The notes below the pieces were generated by a model. That model was not told the DNA's origin and ran no database searches. It saw only the letters and a list, made by a program, of their open reading frames with translations. The translations under genes were made by a program, and so were the position numbers. DNA of 64,000 nucleotides from Carnobacterium funditum DSM 5970 (lineage in GTDB: Bacteria > Bacillota > Bacilli > Lactobacillales > Carnobacteriaceae): contig NZ_JQLL01000001.1 in the NCBI RefSeq assembly GCF_000744185.1, positions 682,001 through 746,000 of the forward strand. Reading direction: 5' to 3'. Shown here piece after piece: positions 38,611 through 48,853 of this stretch; positions within the stretch are counted from its first letter, which is position 1, and each line of letters starts with the position of its first letter.

Positions 38611-40455
38611 TTAACCTATTTGAGAAGCTTTATTTTTCTTAGCAGACTTTTCACGTTCATTTTTATTTAAAACTTGTTTCCGTAAACGAATACTTTCTGG
38701 AGTTACTTCACAATATTCATCATCACCCAAGAATTCTAATGATTCTTCTAAAGTTAAATGACGAGGAGCTTTAATCACGTTTGTCTGATCTTTGTTAGCA
38801 GAACGAACGTTAGTTTTTTGTTTAGCTTTTGTAATGTTAACAGTGATATCATTTTCGCGAGAGTTTTCTCCAACAATCATTCCTTCATATATTTCAACTG
38901 AAGGTTCAATAAAAATTGTTCCTCTGTCTTCAACACCCATAATTCCGTAAGTGGTTGTTTTGCCAGTTTCAGTTGAAACCAATGCTCCATTACGACGTCC
39001 ACCGATTTTAGTTTTTAAACGTGGTAGATATTGATCAAAAGTATGATTCATGATTCCGTATCCTCTTGTCATTGAAAGGAACTCAGTAGAATAGCCAATT
39101 AATCCACGTGCAGGAGCTAAGAAAGTTAATTTAACTTGCCCGTTACCATTATTAATCATATCTTTCATTTCGCCTTTACGAGCACTTAATGATTCAATGA
39201 TTGATCCCATGTATTCTTCAGGAGTATCAATTTGAACTAACTCAAAAGGTTCACATTGAACCCCGTCAAAGTCACGTAAAATAACTTCAGGACGAGATAC
39301 TTGTAATTCATATCCTTCACGTCGCATGTTTTCTATTAAAATTGCTAAATGTAATTCTCCACGTCCAGAAACAATCCAAGCATCAGGAGATTCTGTATTT
39401 TCAATACGCATAGAAACGTCTGTATGCAATTCCGACATTAAGCGGTCTTCAATTTTACGTGAAGTAACCCACTTTCCTTCGCGTCCTGCAAACGGAGAGT
39501 TATTTACTAAGAAAGTCATTTGTAACGTAGGCTCATCAATATGAAGTATTGGTAGTGGATCGATATGATCACTAGGCGTAACTGTTTCACCTACAAAAAT
39601 ATCTTCCATACCGGATACAGCGATTAATTCCCCAGCTTTTGCTTCATTGATTTCAACACGGTCTAAACCGAAGAAACCAAGCAATTTAGTAACGCGGAAA
39701 TTCTTAGTAGATCCATCTAATTTACTCAACGTAACATTATCGCCAACTTTGATCGTTCCACGGAATACTCGCCCAATACCAATTCTTCCTACATAATCAC
39801 TATAGTCTAATAATGATACTTGAAATTGCAATGGCTCATCCGAGTTGTCTATTGGAGCAGGAATGTCTTTAATAATTGTATCAAAGATGTAATTCATTGT
39901 TTCTTCTTGATCCTCTTTATTATCAGACAGACTACTTGTTCCATTCATAGCTGAAGCATAAATAACAGGGAAGTCTAACTGGTCATCATCTGCACCCAAT
40001 TCGATAAATAATTCAAGAACTTCATCAACAACCTCTGCAGGGCGAGCTGAGTCTTTGTCAATTTTATTAACAACTACGATTGGAACTAATTTTTGCTCTA
40101 ATGCTTTTTTTAATACAAATCTTGTTTGAGGCATTGTACCTTCATATGAGTCCACGACTAAAACTACTCCGTCAACCATTTTCATGATACGTTCAACTTC
40201 TCCACCGAAGTCAGCATGTCCTGGAGTATCTAAGATATTAATATGAGTATCATTGTATTTAACAGCTGTGTTTTTAGCTAAAATTGTAATGCCACGCTCT
40301 TGCTCAAGAGCATTTGAGTCCATTGCGCGTTCAGCCAATTTGCTATGAGAATGTAATGTGTCAGATTGTTTCAATAATTCATCCACCAATGTTGTTTTGC
40401 CGTGATCGACGTGGGCAATAATGGCTACATTTCTAATATCTTCTCTTCTTTTCAT
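38611..40455 (-). CDS. typA: Translational GTPase TypA/BipA
   Basis: 614 residues. The G motifs are G1 [10 protein letters not shown]2 ERGITI, G3 DTPGHADF and G4 NKID. EF-G-like domains and the C-terminal BipA-specific region follow, with [20 protein letters not shown] and [19 protein letters not shown]. It is a ribosome-associated GTPase important for growth at low temperature and stress. The ATG at 40455 follows a weak GGAGGAATA site. Length is normal for the family. Confidence 0.98.
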   Translation of the reverse strand: MKRREDIRNVAIIAHVDHGKTTLVDELLKQSDTLHSHSKLAERAMDSNALEQERGITILAKNTAVKYNDTHINILDTPGHADFGGEVERIMKMVDGVVLVVDSYEGTMPQTRFVLKKALEQKLVPIVVVNKIDKDSARPAEVVDEVLELFIELGADDDQLDFPVIYASAMNGTSSLSDNKEDQEETMNYIFDTIIKDIPAPIDNSDEPLQFQVSLLDYSDYVGRIGIGRVFRGTIKVGDNVTLSKLDGSTKNFRVTKLLGFFGLDRVEINEAKAGELIAVSGMEDIFVGETVTPSDHIDPLPILHIDEPTLQMTFLVNNSPFAGREGKWVTSRKIEDRLMSELHTDVSMRIENTESPDAWIVSGRGELHLAILIENMRREGYELQVSRPEVILRDFDGVQCEPFELVQIDTPEEYMGSIIESLSARKGEMKDMINNGNGQVKLTFLAPARGLIGYSTEFLSMTRGYGIMNHTFDQYLPRLKTKIGGRRNGALVSTETGKTTTYGIMGVEDRGTIFIEPSVEIYEGMIVGENSRENDITVNITKAKQKTNVRSANKDQTNVIKAPRHLTLEESLEFLGDDEYCEVTPESIRLRKQVLNKNEREKSAKKNKASQIG

Positions 40456-40793
40456 TACTATATTCCTCCATGATTCTTATCATTATTTCGATTCTTCTGA
40501 TTCGCTATCTATCAATATGAAAATCATTCAATCCAATTTATGCACTTGAATTTTCCGTAAGTTTATACTTATTCCAGTATGAAAACGCATTGAAAACTTG
40601 TGAAGACAACTATCAACTTGTACAGTTTAACACTAAAACAAAAGATTGAAAAGAAAAAACTTAATGTTAGCGGTATATTTTTATTTTTATTTATATCAAT
40701 GTTTCAATTCAGCTTGTTTTTTTATTTTTTATTCTTTGTTTTAACCTATACTTTAGAGATAATTGCTTTACCATTTAATAGAGCCATCTCAGT
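40456..40793. other. Gene-free stretch upstream of typA
   Basis: About 340 AT-rich bases between suhB and typA. A CcpA-site-like word, TGAAAACGCATTGA, lies at 40580-40593, one or two bases off consensus, about 125 bases upstream of typA. No clear terminator or small gene is visible; an open frame on the plus strand here lacks a ribosome binding site. Confidence 0.4.
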
Positions 40794-41585
40794 TTAACCT
40801 TCTTTATCTAACTTAAATTTCTCTATTATTTCTTTATGTGCAGAAGGTGTTGCTACAATCGTTTTATTATAATGTAACATATCAATTTTTTCTCCATTTA
40901 ACTGTGTATAAATTAGCCCTAATTCTTCTGATATCACTTTACCGGCACCGATATCCCAAGGCGCTAGAGATGCACCGATATAAGCAACTAACCTTCCTGT
41001 TGCTACACGTGCAGTTTCAAGACCGGCCGAGCCCACCATCCGCACGCCACTACTAGCTCTTCCAATTTTTCTCGCTTCGTCATTTTTTTCACTGGACATC
41101 AAACGATGGCTAACCGCAACTAACCCTTCTCGCAAAGGAATATCCTTCACTTTTTTTAGCGGTATTTCATTTAGACAAGCTCCTTGGTTTTTTACAGCAG
41201 AATAAAGCTCATCTTTCATAACATCATATATATACCCTAAATAACCTATGCCATTTTCATAAACACTTATCATAATAGCAAAATCATTTTTTTGCTTCAC
41301 AAAATTTAATGTTCCGTCAATAGGATCTATTATCCACACAACACCTTTTAAATCAGTAATTTGATGCCCTGAACCTTCTTCCCCTAAAACCCGTTCGTTA
41401 GGAAAGTGGGTAGCTATTTTTTCAATAAAATACTGTTCAATTTCTTTATCAATACTAGTCACTAAATCCGTACGATTTGTTTTCTCTTCTATATTAATGG
41501 TCTGTTCAAAAGAAGTTCTACTTATATCAGCAGCTACATAAATCCATTCTTTTATTAATTGATCTCGCTTAACTATTTGATTCAA
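40794..41585 (-). CDS. suhB: Inositol monophosphatase family protein
   Basis: 263 residues. Metal- and substrate-binding motifs of the inositol monophosphatase superfamily are present: VLGEEGSG (Glu ligands), WIIDPIDGTLNFVKQKNDFAIMI (Asp-Pro-Ile-Asp-Gly-Thr) and LAPWDIGAGKVISEELG. The natural substrate may be myo-inositol phosphate, fructose bisphosphate or another sugar phosphate. It starts with TTG at 41585, with AGAGGAAG upstream, and follows the UPF0223 gene. Confidence 0.9.
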   Translation of the reverse strand: MNQIVKRDQLIKEWIYVAADISRTSFEQTINIEEKTNRTDLVTSIDKEIEQYFIEKIATHFPNERVLGEEGSGHQITDLKGVVWIIDPIDGTLNFVKQKNDFAIMISVYENGIGYLGYIYDVMKDELYSAVKNQGACLNEIPLKKVKDIPLREGLVAVSHRLMSSEKNDEARKIGRASSGVRMVGSAGLETARVATGRLVAYIGASLAPWDIGAGKVISEELGLIYTQLNGEKIDMLHYNKTIVATPSAHKEIIEKFKLDKEG

Positions 41586-41640
41586 GAACTCACTTCCTCT
41601 CTTGTGGTTTAAGTTACCATGTTTAAAATCTGTTTTCTAT

Positions 41641-41928
41641 TCATCTGCTTTTGTTCATAAAAATTATTTTTTTATCCGTCTTCTTAGCTTCTTGGTGCAC
41701 TGCATAGACAGAATAACCAGAAATGGATTCAAATTGACGACTCCATTTTTTTTCTTCACCAATTGAAGGAATAACTTCTTTAAATTGACGATAACTTGTT
41801 AAAAATGCTTCTTTTGTTATTCCCATTTCGTAAGCTAACTCAACTGCTCTCCACAAATTTATGACCTTTGTCATTTCATCTTTTGTCCAATCATAATCCA
41901 TTGGATAACTATAACTTTTATTTTCCAT
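41641..41928 (-). CDS. UPF0223 family protein
   Basis: 95 residues. It matches UPF0223 (YktA), recognised by YSYPMDYDWTKDEMTKVINLW at the start and WSRQFESISGYSVYAVHQEAKK. Function is unknown. Firmicutes often place it near pdhD and suhB, as here. It follows the LDH-like gene by 11 bases and was likely cotranscribed with it. Confidence 0.9.
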   Translation of the reverse strand: MENKSYSYPMDYDWTKDEMTKVINLWRAVELAYEMGITKEAFLTSYRQFKEVIPSIGEEKKWSRQFESISGYSVYAVHQEAKKTDKKIIFMNKSR

Positions 41929-41939
41929 TATTTTCCCCT

Positions 41940-42884
41940 TTAACCTTTTTCTATCCAGTCTAAATAATCTCTAGTCTCTCGCGCAACTTTAAGCAATTCT
42001 TTTTTTTCTGAGTCCGAAAAACCAAGTTCGGATATTTTAATAATACCCTCTTTTCCTAATAAAACCGGAAGCGATAATGGGATATTCACTAAATCTTCTA
42101 TGTCCACTAAGTGCATTAAAGTAACTAACGCTTTTTCATCAGTAAAAATTAGTTGTGTCAATTTAACTAGAGCAGAAACGTTTGTAAAATAAGAATTGGT
42201 TTCTCTTGAAAACAAATCTCTTTCTGAAAGGATTGTTTCGATGTTTATCCTATCATTTTGATTAAAATGATTTTTCTTATCCATCATTAAACTAAGAATT
42301 GGATTACCTCCAATATTAGATCGACTCCAAGTCGTTACTTTACTGTCCTTTGAGCTCCCACCCACAATAAAAGCATTAACATCTCTGGAAGAAACAGATA
42401 GCTTCTTACTTAAGAGTTGCCTAAATAGGATGGAATCTATATACGTTCCTAGTCCAACTATTTTTTCTTTAGGAAGACCCGAAAATTTCCAAACAAGATA
42501 AGTAAACATATCGGTCGGTTCAGTGGCAATTAAAATTAAACCACTAAATCCATTTGCCATAGCTTTTTTAATTACCTTGCGTATTAATGATATATTCCTT
42601 CTAATATAATCATTATCAGATTCATCAGATTTTCTTTCTTCCTGTGCTGTTATAATTAATAAATCAGTAGAAAGAAAATCTTTTGCGTTAGCGATTGCAA
42701 AAGAACTTGCCAATGAAAAAGAAGAAGCAAACTGTAAATCACGTATTTTATTCTCTTCTAAAGATGGAAGTTGATAAAATAATATTTTTGCTACTTTTAA
42801 TTTTAACATACTTAAGAAAGCAAATTGATAGGTTGTTTCATCTGTACCTACAATAATAATTTTTTTCCCTTGTCCTTCACTCAC
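41940..42884 (-). CDS. Lactate/malate dehydrogenase-like protein lacking catalytic residues
   Basis: 314 residues. The overall pattern is that of L-lactate dehydrogenase: an N-terminal beta-strand, the loop Leu-Pro-x-Glu-Lys-Ile-Val-Gly-Leu-Gly-Thr and the later Trp-Ser-x-x-Asn-Ile-Gly-Gly. Key positions have changed. The nucleotide motif GxGxxG reads VGTDET; the Asn of Thr-Asn-Pro-Val-Asp is Glu (TEPTD, residue 122); the substrate Arg of LDTARFR is Leu (153); and the catalytic His of GEHGDS is Ser (177). It should not act as an ordinary LDH. It sits downstream of the pdh operon terminator, followed by UPF0223 and suhB. It may have a structural or regulatory role. Confidence 0.8.
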   Translation of the reverse strand: MSEGQGKKIIIVGTDETTYQFAFLSMLKLKVAKILFYQLPSLEENKIRDLQFASSFSLASSFAIANAKDFLSTDLLIITAQEERKSDESDNDYIRRNISLIRKVIKKAMANGFSGLILIATEPTDMFTYLVWKFSGLPKEKIVGLGTYIDSILFRQLLSKKLSVSSRDVNAFIVGGSSKDSKVTTWSRSNIGGNPILSLMMDKKNHFNQNDRINIETILSERDLFSRETNSYFTNVSALVKLTQLIFTDEKALVTLMHLVDIEDLVNIPLSLPVLLGKEGIIKISELGFSDSEKKELLKVARETRDYLDWIEKG

Positions 42885-42996
42885 TAAATCGCCTCCAACA
42901 GACTATTTTCAACTCTATTAATAAATTAAGAGAATTTTTCATGTTACTATTATTTCTTATTATACCAAATTTTTCACTGTTTATTTTATCATATAC

Positions 42997-43034
42997 AAAA
43001 AAACACTTATTCATTTAAGAATAAGTGTTTTTTT
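42997..43034 (-). terminator. Terminator of the pdh operon
   Basis: AAAAAAACACTTATTC pairs with GAATAAGTGTTTTTTT around a six-base loop, about 55 bases after the pdhD stop. A- and T-runs on both sides make it active in either direction. Confidence 0.92.
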
Positions 43035-43087
43035 CTTTCTGTACATGTCTTTATTGGATAAATAAAAACAATTTAAATTTATTTGAA

Positions 43088-44494
43088 TTACATGTGAATT
43101 GGTAATCCTAATGCTAATTCTGAAGCATCCATAACCGTTTCAGCTAAAGATGGGTGTGCGTGGATAGTCAACGCAATATCTTCTGCTACCATTCCTGCTT
43201 CAATAGCTAGTCCTAGTTCAGCAATCACGTCACTAGCACCTACACCAGCAACTTGTGCTCCAACAATAAGACCATCTTCTTTAGTTGTTACTAGACGTAC
43301 GAATCCATCCGTTGCATTCAGCGAAAGTGCACGTCCATTACCAGCTAATGGGAATTTAGACGCTTTAACATCCATTCCTTTTTCTTTTGCTTCTGCAATA
43401 GTTAATCCTACAACCGCTAATTCTGGATCTGTAAAAGCTACAGCCGGCATTGCTTTGTAGTCAACGGCTACTTTTTTACCAGATATTGCTTCTGCAGCAA
43501 TTTTAGCTTCATAGCTTGCCTTATGAGCTAATGCAGCACCGGGAACAATATCCCCGATAGCAAAGATGTTTTTGATATTTGTACGTCCTTGCTCATCTAC
43601 TTTAACTAAACCACGTTCAGACATTTCAATTCCAGCACCTTCTAAGCCAAGCTCATCTGTGTTAGGACGACGACCAACAGTTACCATTACATAATCAGCG
43701 TCAATTGATTTTTCTGTGCCATTTACTTCGTACTTAACGGTTACGCCATTTTCTGTTTCAATCGCTTCTTTAGCCATTGAAGATGTTTCAATTGTTACAC
43801 CTTTTTTAGCAAAGTTAGTTGTAACATATTTAATCATATCTTTTTCAAACGTTGGCATAATAGAAGCAGTTCCTTCTAAAATAGTTACCTCTGCACCTAA
43901 ATTAGCATAAGCGCCAGCTAATTCACTACCAATGTAACCTCCACCAACAACAATTAATTTTTTAGGTACTTCAGGAAGAGCCAAGCCACCAGTTGAATCG
44001 ATAACGCGTTTACCAAATTTGAAGCCTTTGATTTCGATTGGACGGCTACCTGTTGCAATAATTGCATTGTTGAAAGAATAAGTTTGACCAGTTTTTTCTC
44101 CCATAACGCGTAAAGTATGCTCGTCATTGAAGTAAGCTTCACCTCTTAAAATTTCAACTTTATTTTTTTTCAATAAGCCTTCGACACCTTTTGTAAGAGT
44201 CGATACAACTTTATTTTCTTTCCATTCTTGAGTTTTAGCAAAATCTAATACAACATTTTCAGCTGTAATCCCAAAAGTCTCTGAATGCAAAGCATCTTGA
44301 TAATGATGTCCAGCGCTAATCAAAGCTTTTGATGGAATACAACCAACGTTTAAACAAACTCCGCCGATGTATTCTCTTTCTACGATTGCTACTTTTTGTC
44401 CCATTTGAGCGGCACGAATAGCTGCAACGTATCCTCCCGGGCCTGACCCAATAACAACTGTATCTAACTCTATTGCGAAATCTCCTACTACCAT
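43088..44494 (-). CDS. pdhD: Dihydrolipoyl dehydrogenase, E3 of pyruvate dehydrogenase
   Basis: 468 residues. E3 re-oxidises dihydrolipoyl groups using FAD and NAD. The N-terminal FAD motif [16 protein letters not shown], the redox-active disulfide [13 protein letters not shown], the NAD-binding [19 protein letters not shown], and the C-terminal HAHPSLAE with the His/Glu pair of the partner subunit are all intact. The ATG at 44494 follows AAGGTGAGG. It is the last gene of pdhABCD and is 13 bases after pdhC. Confidence 0.98.
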   Translation of the reverse strand: MVVGDFAIELDTVVIGSGPGGYVAAIRAAQMGQKVAIVEREYIGGVCLNVGCIPSKALISAGHHYQDALHSETFGITAENVVLDFAKTQEWKENKVVSTLTKGVEGLLKKNKVEILRGEAYFNDEHTLRVMGEKTGQTYSFNNAIIATGSRPIEIKGFKFGKRVIDSTGGLALPEVPKKLIVVGGGYIGSELAGAYANLGAEVTILEGTASIMPTFEKDMIKYVTTNFAKKGVTIETSSMAKEAIETENGVTVKYEVNGTEKSIDADYVMVTVGRRPNTDELGLEGAGIEMSERGLVKVDEQGRTNIKNIFAIGDIVPGAALAHKASYEAKIAAEAISGKKVAVDYKAMPAVAFTDPELAVVGLTIAEAKEKGMDVKASKFPLAGNGRALSLNATDGFVRLVTTKEDGLIVGAQVAGVGASDVIAELGLAIEAGMVAEDIALTIHAHPSLAETVMDASELALGLPIHM

Positions 44495-44507
44495 TTTAAC
44501 CTCACCT

Positions 44508-46112
44508 TTATCCTTCCATCAATAATAATTCTGGATCAGCAAGCAATGTTTTTAATTCATTCATTGCTTTTTGTGCAGTTGCTCCATCGATGATACGGTG
44601 GTCAAAGCTTAATGATAACTGCATAACTGGTGCTACGACAATTTCATCCTCTGCATTTACAACTGCTTTTTTAGCAATACGACCAACGCCTAAGATAGCA
44701 ACTTCTGGATAGTTTATAACTGGTGTAAACCAACCGCCACCAATTGAACCAATGTTACTTACTGAAATAGAACCATTGCTCATTTCATTTGTTGCTAATT
44801 TACCTTCTGTAGCTTTACCAGAAAGTTCAGTGATTTCTCCTGCAATAGTAAAGATACTCTTAGAATCTGCATCTTTAATGACTGGTACGAATAAACCACG
44901 ATCAGTATCAGTAGCAATACCAATATTAAAGTAGTGCTTGTATACTACTTCGTTTGTTGTATCGTCAATTGAAGCATTCAATGCTGGATATTTACGTAAG
45001 ACAGAAACAATTGCTTTAACGACATAAGGTAAGAATGTTAATTTAACACCTTTGCCTGCTGCAATATCTTTGAAATGTTTACGGTGAGCCATTAATTTAG
45101 TTGAGTCAACTTCGTCAAATAAAGTAACATGTGGAGCAGTTGCTTTACTGTTTACCATTGCTTTCGCAATTGCTTTACGCATTGGAGTCATTGCTTCACG
45201 AGTTTCAAGTTCAGTTTGGCTAGATTTAAATGCTTTAGCTGGAGCTGCTGTTTTAGCTGCTGGAGCTTGTTTTGTTGTAGGAGCTGTAGCTGTCTGTGCT
45301 GAGCTCACTGCTGGAGTTGCACCATTTTTGTTAAAGCTAGTGATATCTTCTTTTGTTACACGACCATGTTTACCTGTTGGTGTAACTAGTGTAATATCTA
45401 CATCACTTTCACGTGCGAATTGACGTACTGAAGGCATAGCTTGTACGCGTTTGTTAGAGTCAGACGACTTAACAACGCTTGCTGTTCCTTTTGTTTGAGC
45501 TGTTTCTTGAGCATTATTTTCAGCAGCAGGAACTGCACTTTCAGTGTTGTGTTCAGGTGAATCAATCTCAACAATTACTTGACCAACAGCAGCGACTGTT
45601 CCTTCTGATACTAAAATCTTTTTAACTTTTCCAGAAACGGGTGAAGCAATTTCTTCAACTGATTTATCGTTTTGAATTTCTACGATTGAATCTTCTTCTT
45701 TGATTTCGTCGCCTTCAGCTACTAACCATTTTACGATTTCACCTTCTGCCATTCCTTCTCCAACGTCTGGTAATTTAAATTGATAGAAAGAACTTCCTTG
45801 AGTACTTGGAGCTGCAGCTTGAGTTGGAGCAGCTTCTGGAACTTCTGTTTCTTCTGCTTCTTCATCTTCATGCCCTGGAGCATCAATCTCAACAATGACG
45901 TCGCCAACATTAGCAACTGTTCCTTCTGATACTAAAATCTTTTTAATCGTTCCAGAAACGGGTGAAGCAATTTCTTCAACTGATTTATCGTTTTGAATTT
46001 CTACGATTGAATCTTCTTCTTTAACTACATCGCCTTCAGCTACTAACCATTTTACGATTTCGCCTTCTGCCATTCCTTCTCCAACATCTGGTAATTTAAA
46101 TTTAAAAGCCAT
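44508..46112 (-). CDS. pdhC: Dihydrolipoamide acetyltransferase, E2 of pyruvate dehydrogenase
   Basis: About 534 residues. There are two N-terminal lipoyl domains (about 1-80 and 110-190), each with its lipoyl Lys in [16 protein letters not shown]. They are joined by Ala/Pro/Glu-rich linkers, followed by the peripheral subunit-binding domain ([15 protein letters not shown]...[11 protein letters not shown]) and the catalytic core with [12 protein letters not shown] near the end. The two lipoyl repeats are nearly identical in DNA as well. I choose the ATG at 46112, giving [13 protein letters not shown]. An open frame begins 14 codons earlier but that part is unlike the family. Confidence 0.97.
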   Translation of the reverse strand: MAFKFKLPDVGEGMAEGEIVKWLVAEGDVVKEEDSIVEIQNDKSVEEIASPVSGTIKKILVSEGTVANVGDVIVEIDAPGHEDEEAEETEVPEAAPTQAAAPSTQGSSFYQFKLPDVGEGMAEGEIVKWLVAEGDEIKEEDSIVEIQNDKSVEEIASPVSGKVKKILVSEGTVAAVGQVIVEIDSPEHNTESAVPAAENNAQETAQTKGTASVVKSSDSNKRVQAMPSVRQFARESDVDITLVTPTGKHGRVTKEDITSFNKNGATPAVSSAQTATAPTTKQAPAAKTAAPAKAFKSSQTELETREAMTPMRKAIAKAMVNSKATAPHVTLFDEVDSTKLMAHRKHFKDIAAGKGVKLTFLPYVVKAIVSVLRKYPALNASIDDTTNEVVYKHYFNIGIATDTDRGLFVPVIKDADSKSIFTIAGEITELSGKATEGKLATNEMSNGSISVSNIGSIGGGWFTPVINYPEVAILGVGRIAKKAVVNAEDEIVVAPVMQLSLSFDHRIIDGATAQKAMNELKTLLADPELLLMEG

Positions 46113-46184
46113 TTTTGATTTCTTCCCTTCTTTATTAGCCATTCTATTTTCCAAAAAATAAGATTAACTAAACACTTTAAAATC

Positions 46185-46230
46185 AATAGATGCAACCATT
46201 TATTATTTCAGTAAATGGTTTACATCTATT
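46185..46230 (-). promoter_or_regulatory. Intercistronic hairpin between pdhB and pdhC
   Basis: On the minus strand AATAGATG pairs with CATCTATT and AACCATTTA with TAAATGGTT, forming a stem of about 17 bp with a small bulge. No T-run follows, so it is not an ordinary terminator. It may be an RNA-processing or stability stem that sets E1 and E2 levels. Confidence 0.5.
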
Positions 46231-46255
46231 ATTATCTCGTCTAATGATTTATAAA

Positions 46256-47233
46256 TTAGAAATTATAAACTTCTTTCACTTTTTCTGCGATGTCTGCAGC
46301 ATTTGGCAACCAAGAACTTTCAGCTAAACCAAATGGAAAGACTGTATCTGGAGCAGCAACACGGCCAATAGGGGCTTCTAATGAAAGCACAGCCCGTTCT
46401 GCAATTTCAGACATAACCATAGCACCAACACCTGCTTGACGTTGTGCTTCTTGAACAACAACTACGCGGCCAGTTTTTTCAACTGAAGCGATGATTGTTT
46501 CAATGTCTAATGGAGAAACAGTTCTTAAATCTATGATTTCAACAGAGATACCTTCTTTTTGTAAATCATCAGCAGCTTTAAGTGCTTCGCGAACCATCGC
46601 ACCATAAGTGATGACCGAAACGTCTTTACCTTCACGAGAAATAGCAGCTTTACCTAGTGGAACAGTATAAGATTCTTCCGGTACTTCGTCACGGAATGAA
46701 CGGTACAATTTCATATGCTCAATGAATACCACTGGATCATTATCACGAAGTGATGCAATTAGAAGCCCTTTTGCATCATAAGGATTTGAAGGAATAACGA
46801 CTTTCAAACCTGGTGATTGTGTCATTAAACCTTCTAAATTATCTGAGTGCATTTCTGGTGTATGAACGCCGCCACCAAATGGCATACGAATTGTAATTGG
46901 TAAACTACGGGTACTACTCATACGGTAACGTGTCCGTGCAGCTTGACCAGCAATGGAGTCTAATACTTCAAAAATAAATCCAATAAATTGAATTTCTGGA
47001 ACTGGACGAAAACCCTGTAAAGCTAAACCGATAGCCATTCCGCCAATACCTGATTCAGCAAGGGGTGTATCGGAAACTCTGTCTTCGCCGAATTTTTCTT
47101 GAAGACCTGCAGTTGCACGGAATACTCCGCCATTTTTACCGACATCTTCTCCAAAAACTAAGATATCTTGATCACGTTCCATTTCTTGTTCAAGTGCTTC
47201 AGTAATCGCTTGAATCATTGTCTTTTGTGCCAT
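46256..47233 (-). CDS. pdhB: Pyruvate dehydrogenase E1 component, beta subunit
   Basis: 325 residues. The E1-beta transketolase-type pyrimidine domain starts with [14 protein letters not shown] and [18 protein letters not shown] and interface motifs include [20 protein letters not shown] and [17 protein letters not shown]. The C-terminal transketolase domain has [15 protein letters not shown]. It pairs with PdhA to oxidatively decarboxylate pyruvate. It lies 2 bases after pdhA. Confidence 0.98.
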   Translation of the reverse strand: MAQKTMIQAITEALEQEMERDQDILVFGEDVGKNGGVFRATAGLQEKFGEDRVSDTPLAESGIGGMAIGLALQGFRPVPEIQFIGFIFEVLDSIAGQAARTRYRMSSTRSLPITIRMPFGGGVHTPEMHSDNLEGLMTQSPGLKVVIPSNPYDAKGLLIASLRDNDPVVFIEHMKLYRSFRDEVPEESYTVPLGKAAISREGKDVSVITYGAMVREALKAADDLQKEGISVEIIDLRTVSPLDIETIIASVEKTGRVVVVQEAQRQAGVGAMVMSEIAERAVLSLEAPIGRVAAPDTVFPFGLAESSWLPNAADIAEKVKEVYNF

Positions 47234-47235
47234 AA

Positions 47236-48366
<1,131 letters not shown>

Positions 48367-48399
48367 TTACATTCTAATTTTCATAAAATTCTGTTTTAC

Positions 48400-48416
48400 A
48401 CAGTTTCACAAACTGT
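48400..48416. promoter_or_regulatory. Dyad in the pdhA leader, possible operator
   Basis: ACAGTTT-CAC-AAACTGT is a perfect inverted repeat lying about 20-35 bases after the predicted transcription start of pdhA. On the minus strand it contains TTGTGAAA, a half site like that of Rex. It could be a second operator or an mRNA hairpin. Confidence 0.4.
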
Positions 48417-48441
48417 ATTAGTGCAATCTATTTGCTAATTA

Positions 48442-48470
48442 AATTTACCACTCTTTTTCTAGTTATGCAA
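48442..48470 (-). promoter_or_regulatory. Predicted pdhA promoter
   Basis: On the minus strand TTGCAT (48465-48470) and TAAATT (48442-48447) are separated by 17 bases, with TGG before the -10 as an extended element. The start would lie near 48435, about 90 bases from the pdhA ATG. Confidence 0.6.
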
Positions 48471-48544
48471 GTATATCAACGCTTTCTAAGCTGCAAAATC
48501 TTATTTCCGAGGCATTCATATAAAAAATCCTTGATTTTTTTTGC

Positions 48545-48566
48545 AGTCGTGAAATATTTCACGACT
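48545..48566. promoter_or_regulatory. Rex-like palindrome upstream of the pdh operon
   Basis: A perfect 22-bp palindrome with the core CGTGAAATATTTCACG. The Rex family operator is close to TTGTGAA-N4-TTCACAA, so this differs mainly by C for T in the outer arms. It lies about 75 bp upstream of the predicted -35 of pdhA. Rex senses NADH/NAD and is known to control fermentation and pyruvate genes in Firmicutes. The distance makes direct repression of that promoter uncertain. Confidence 0.55.
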
Positions 48567-48666
48567 AATTTTAGAGGGTTTTTTTCAAAAAAAGTCTTTC
48601 TTATAAAAAAAAATATCGAATAAAATTGATAAATCGAGCTTAAAACTGTTATATAATTTAAAAAAA

Positions 48667-48688
48667 ACTGTATTACATTGAATACAGT
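48667..48688. promoter_or_regulatory. Unassigned dyad between pdhA and gdhA
   Basis: ACTGTATT and AATACAGT are an exact inverted pair around ACATTG. It lies about 230 bp upstream of the pdhA promoter, in AT-rich DNA with no gene. It could be an operator or a small RNA stem; I see no family match. Confidence 0.3.
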
Positions 48689-48808
48689 AAACACTTGATG
48701 AAAACAATATTATTTTATTCACAAAGTAAAAAAAGATTAGAACTTTCTCATATACTCTAGTTTTTCTATTCAATTCCATTTTTTTAAAATCATTTTATTA
48801 TTCTATTT

Positions 48809-48853
48809 AAAAAAAAGAAAGAAACAGACTTTAAAATCTGTTTCTTTCTTTTT
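48809..48853 (-). terminator. Terminator of gdhA
   Basis: AAAGAAAGAAACAGA pairs with TCTGTTTCTTTCTTT; the stem begins at the gdhA stop codon and is followed on the minus strand by T residues. Confidence 0.85.

Noticed and set aside
40600-40797. Plus-strand open frame of 65 codons with a hydrophobic stretch
   Set aside because: Starts at GTG without a ribosome binding site in AT-rich DNA, where hydrophobic runs arise by chance; converges on suhB.
48432-48779. Several short frames in the pdhA-gdhA gap
   Set aside because: Phe/Lys-rich translations of AT-rich DNA without ribosome binding sites.
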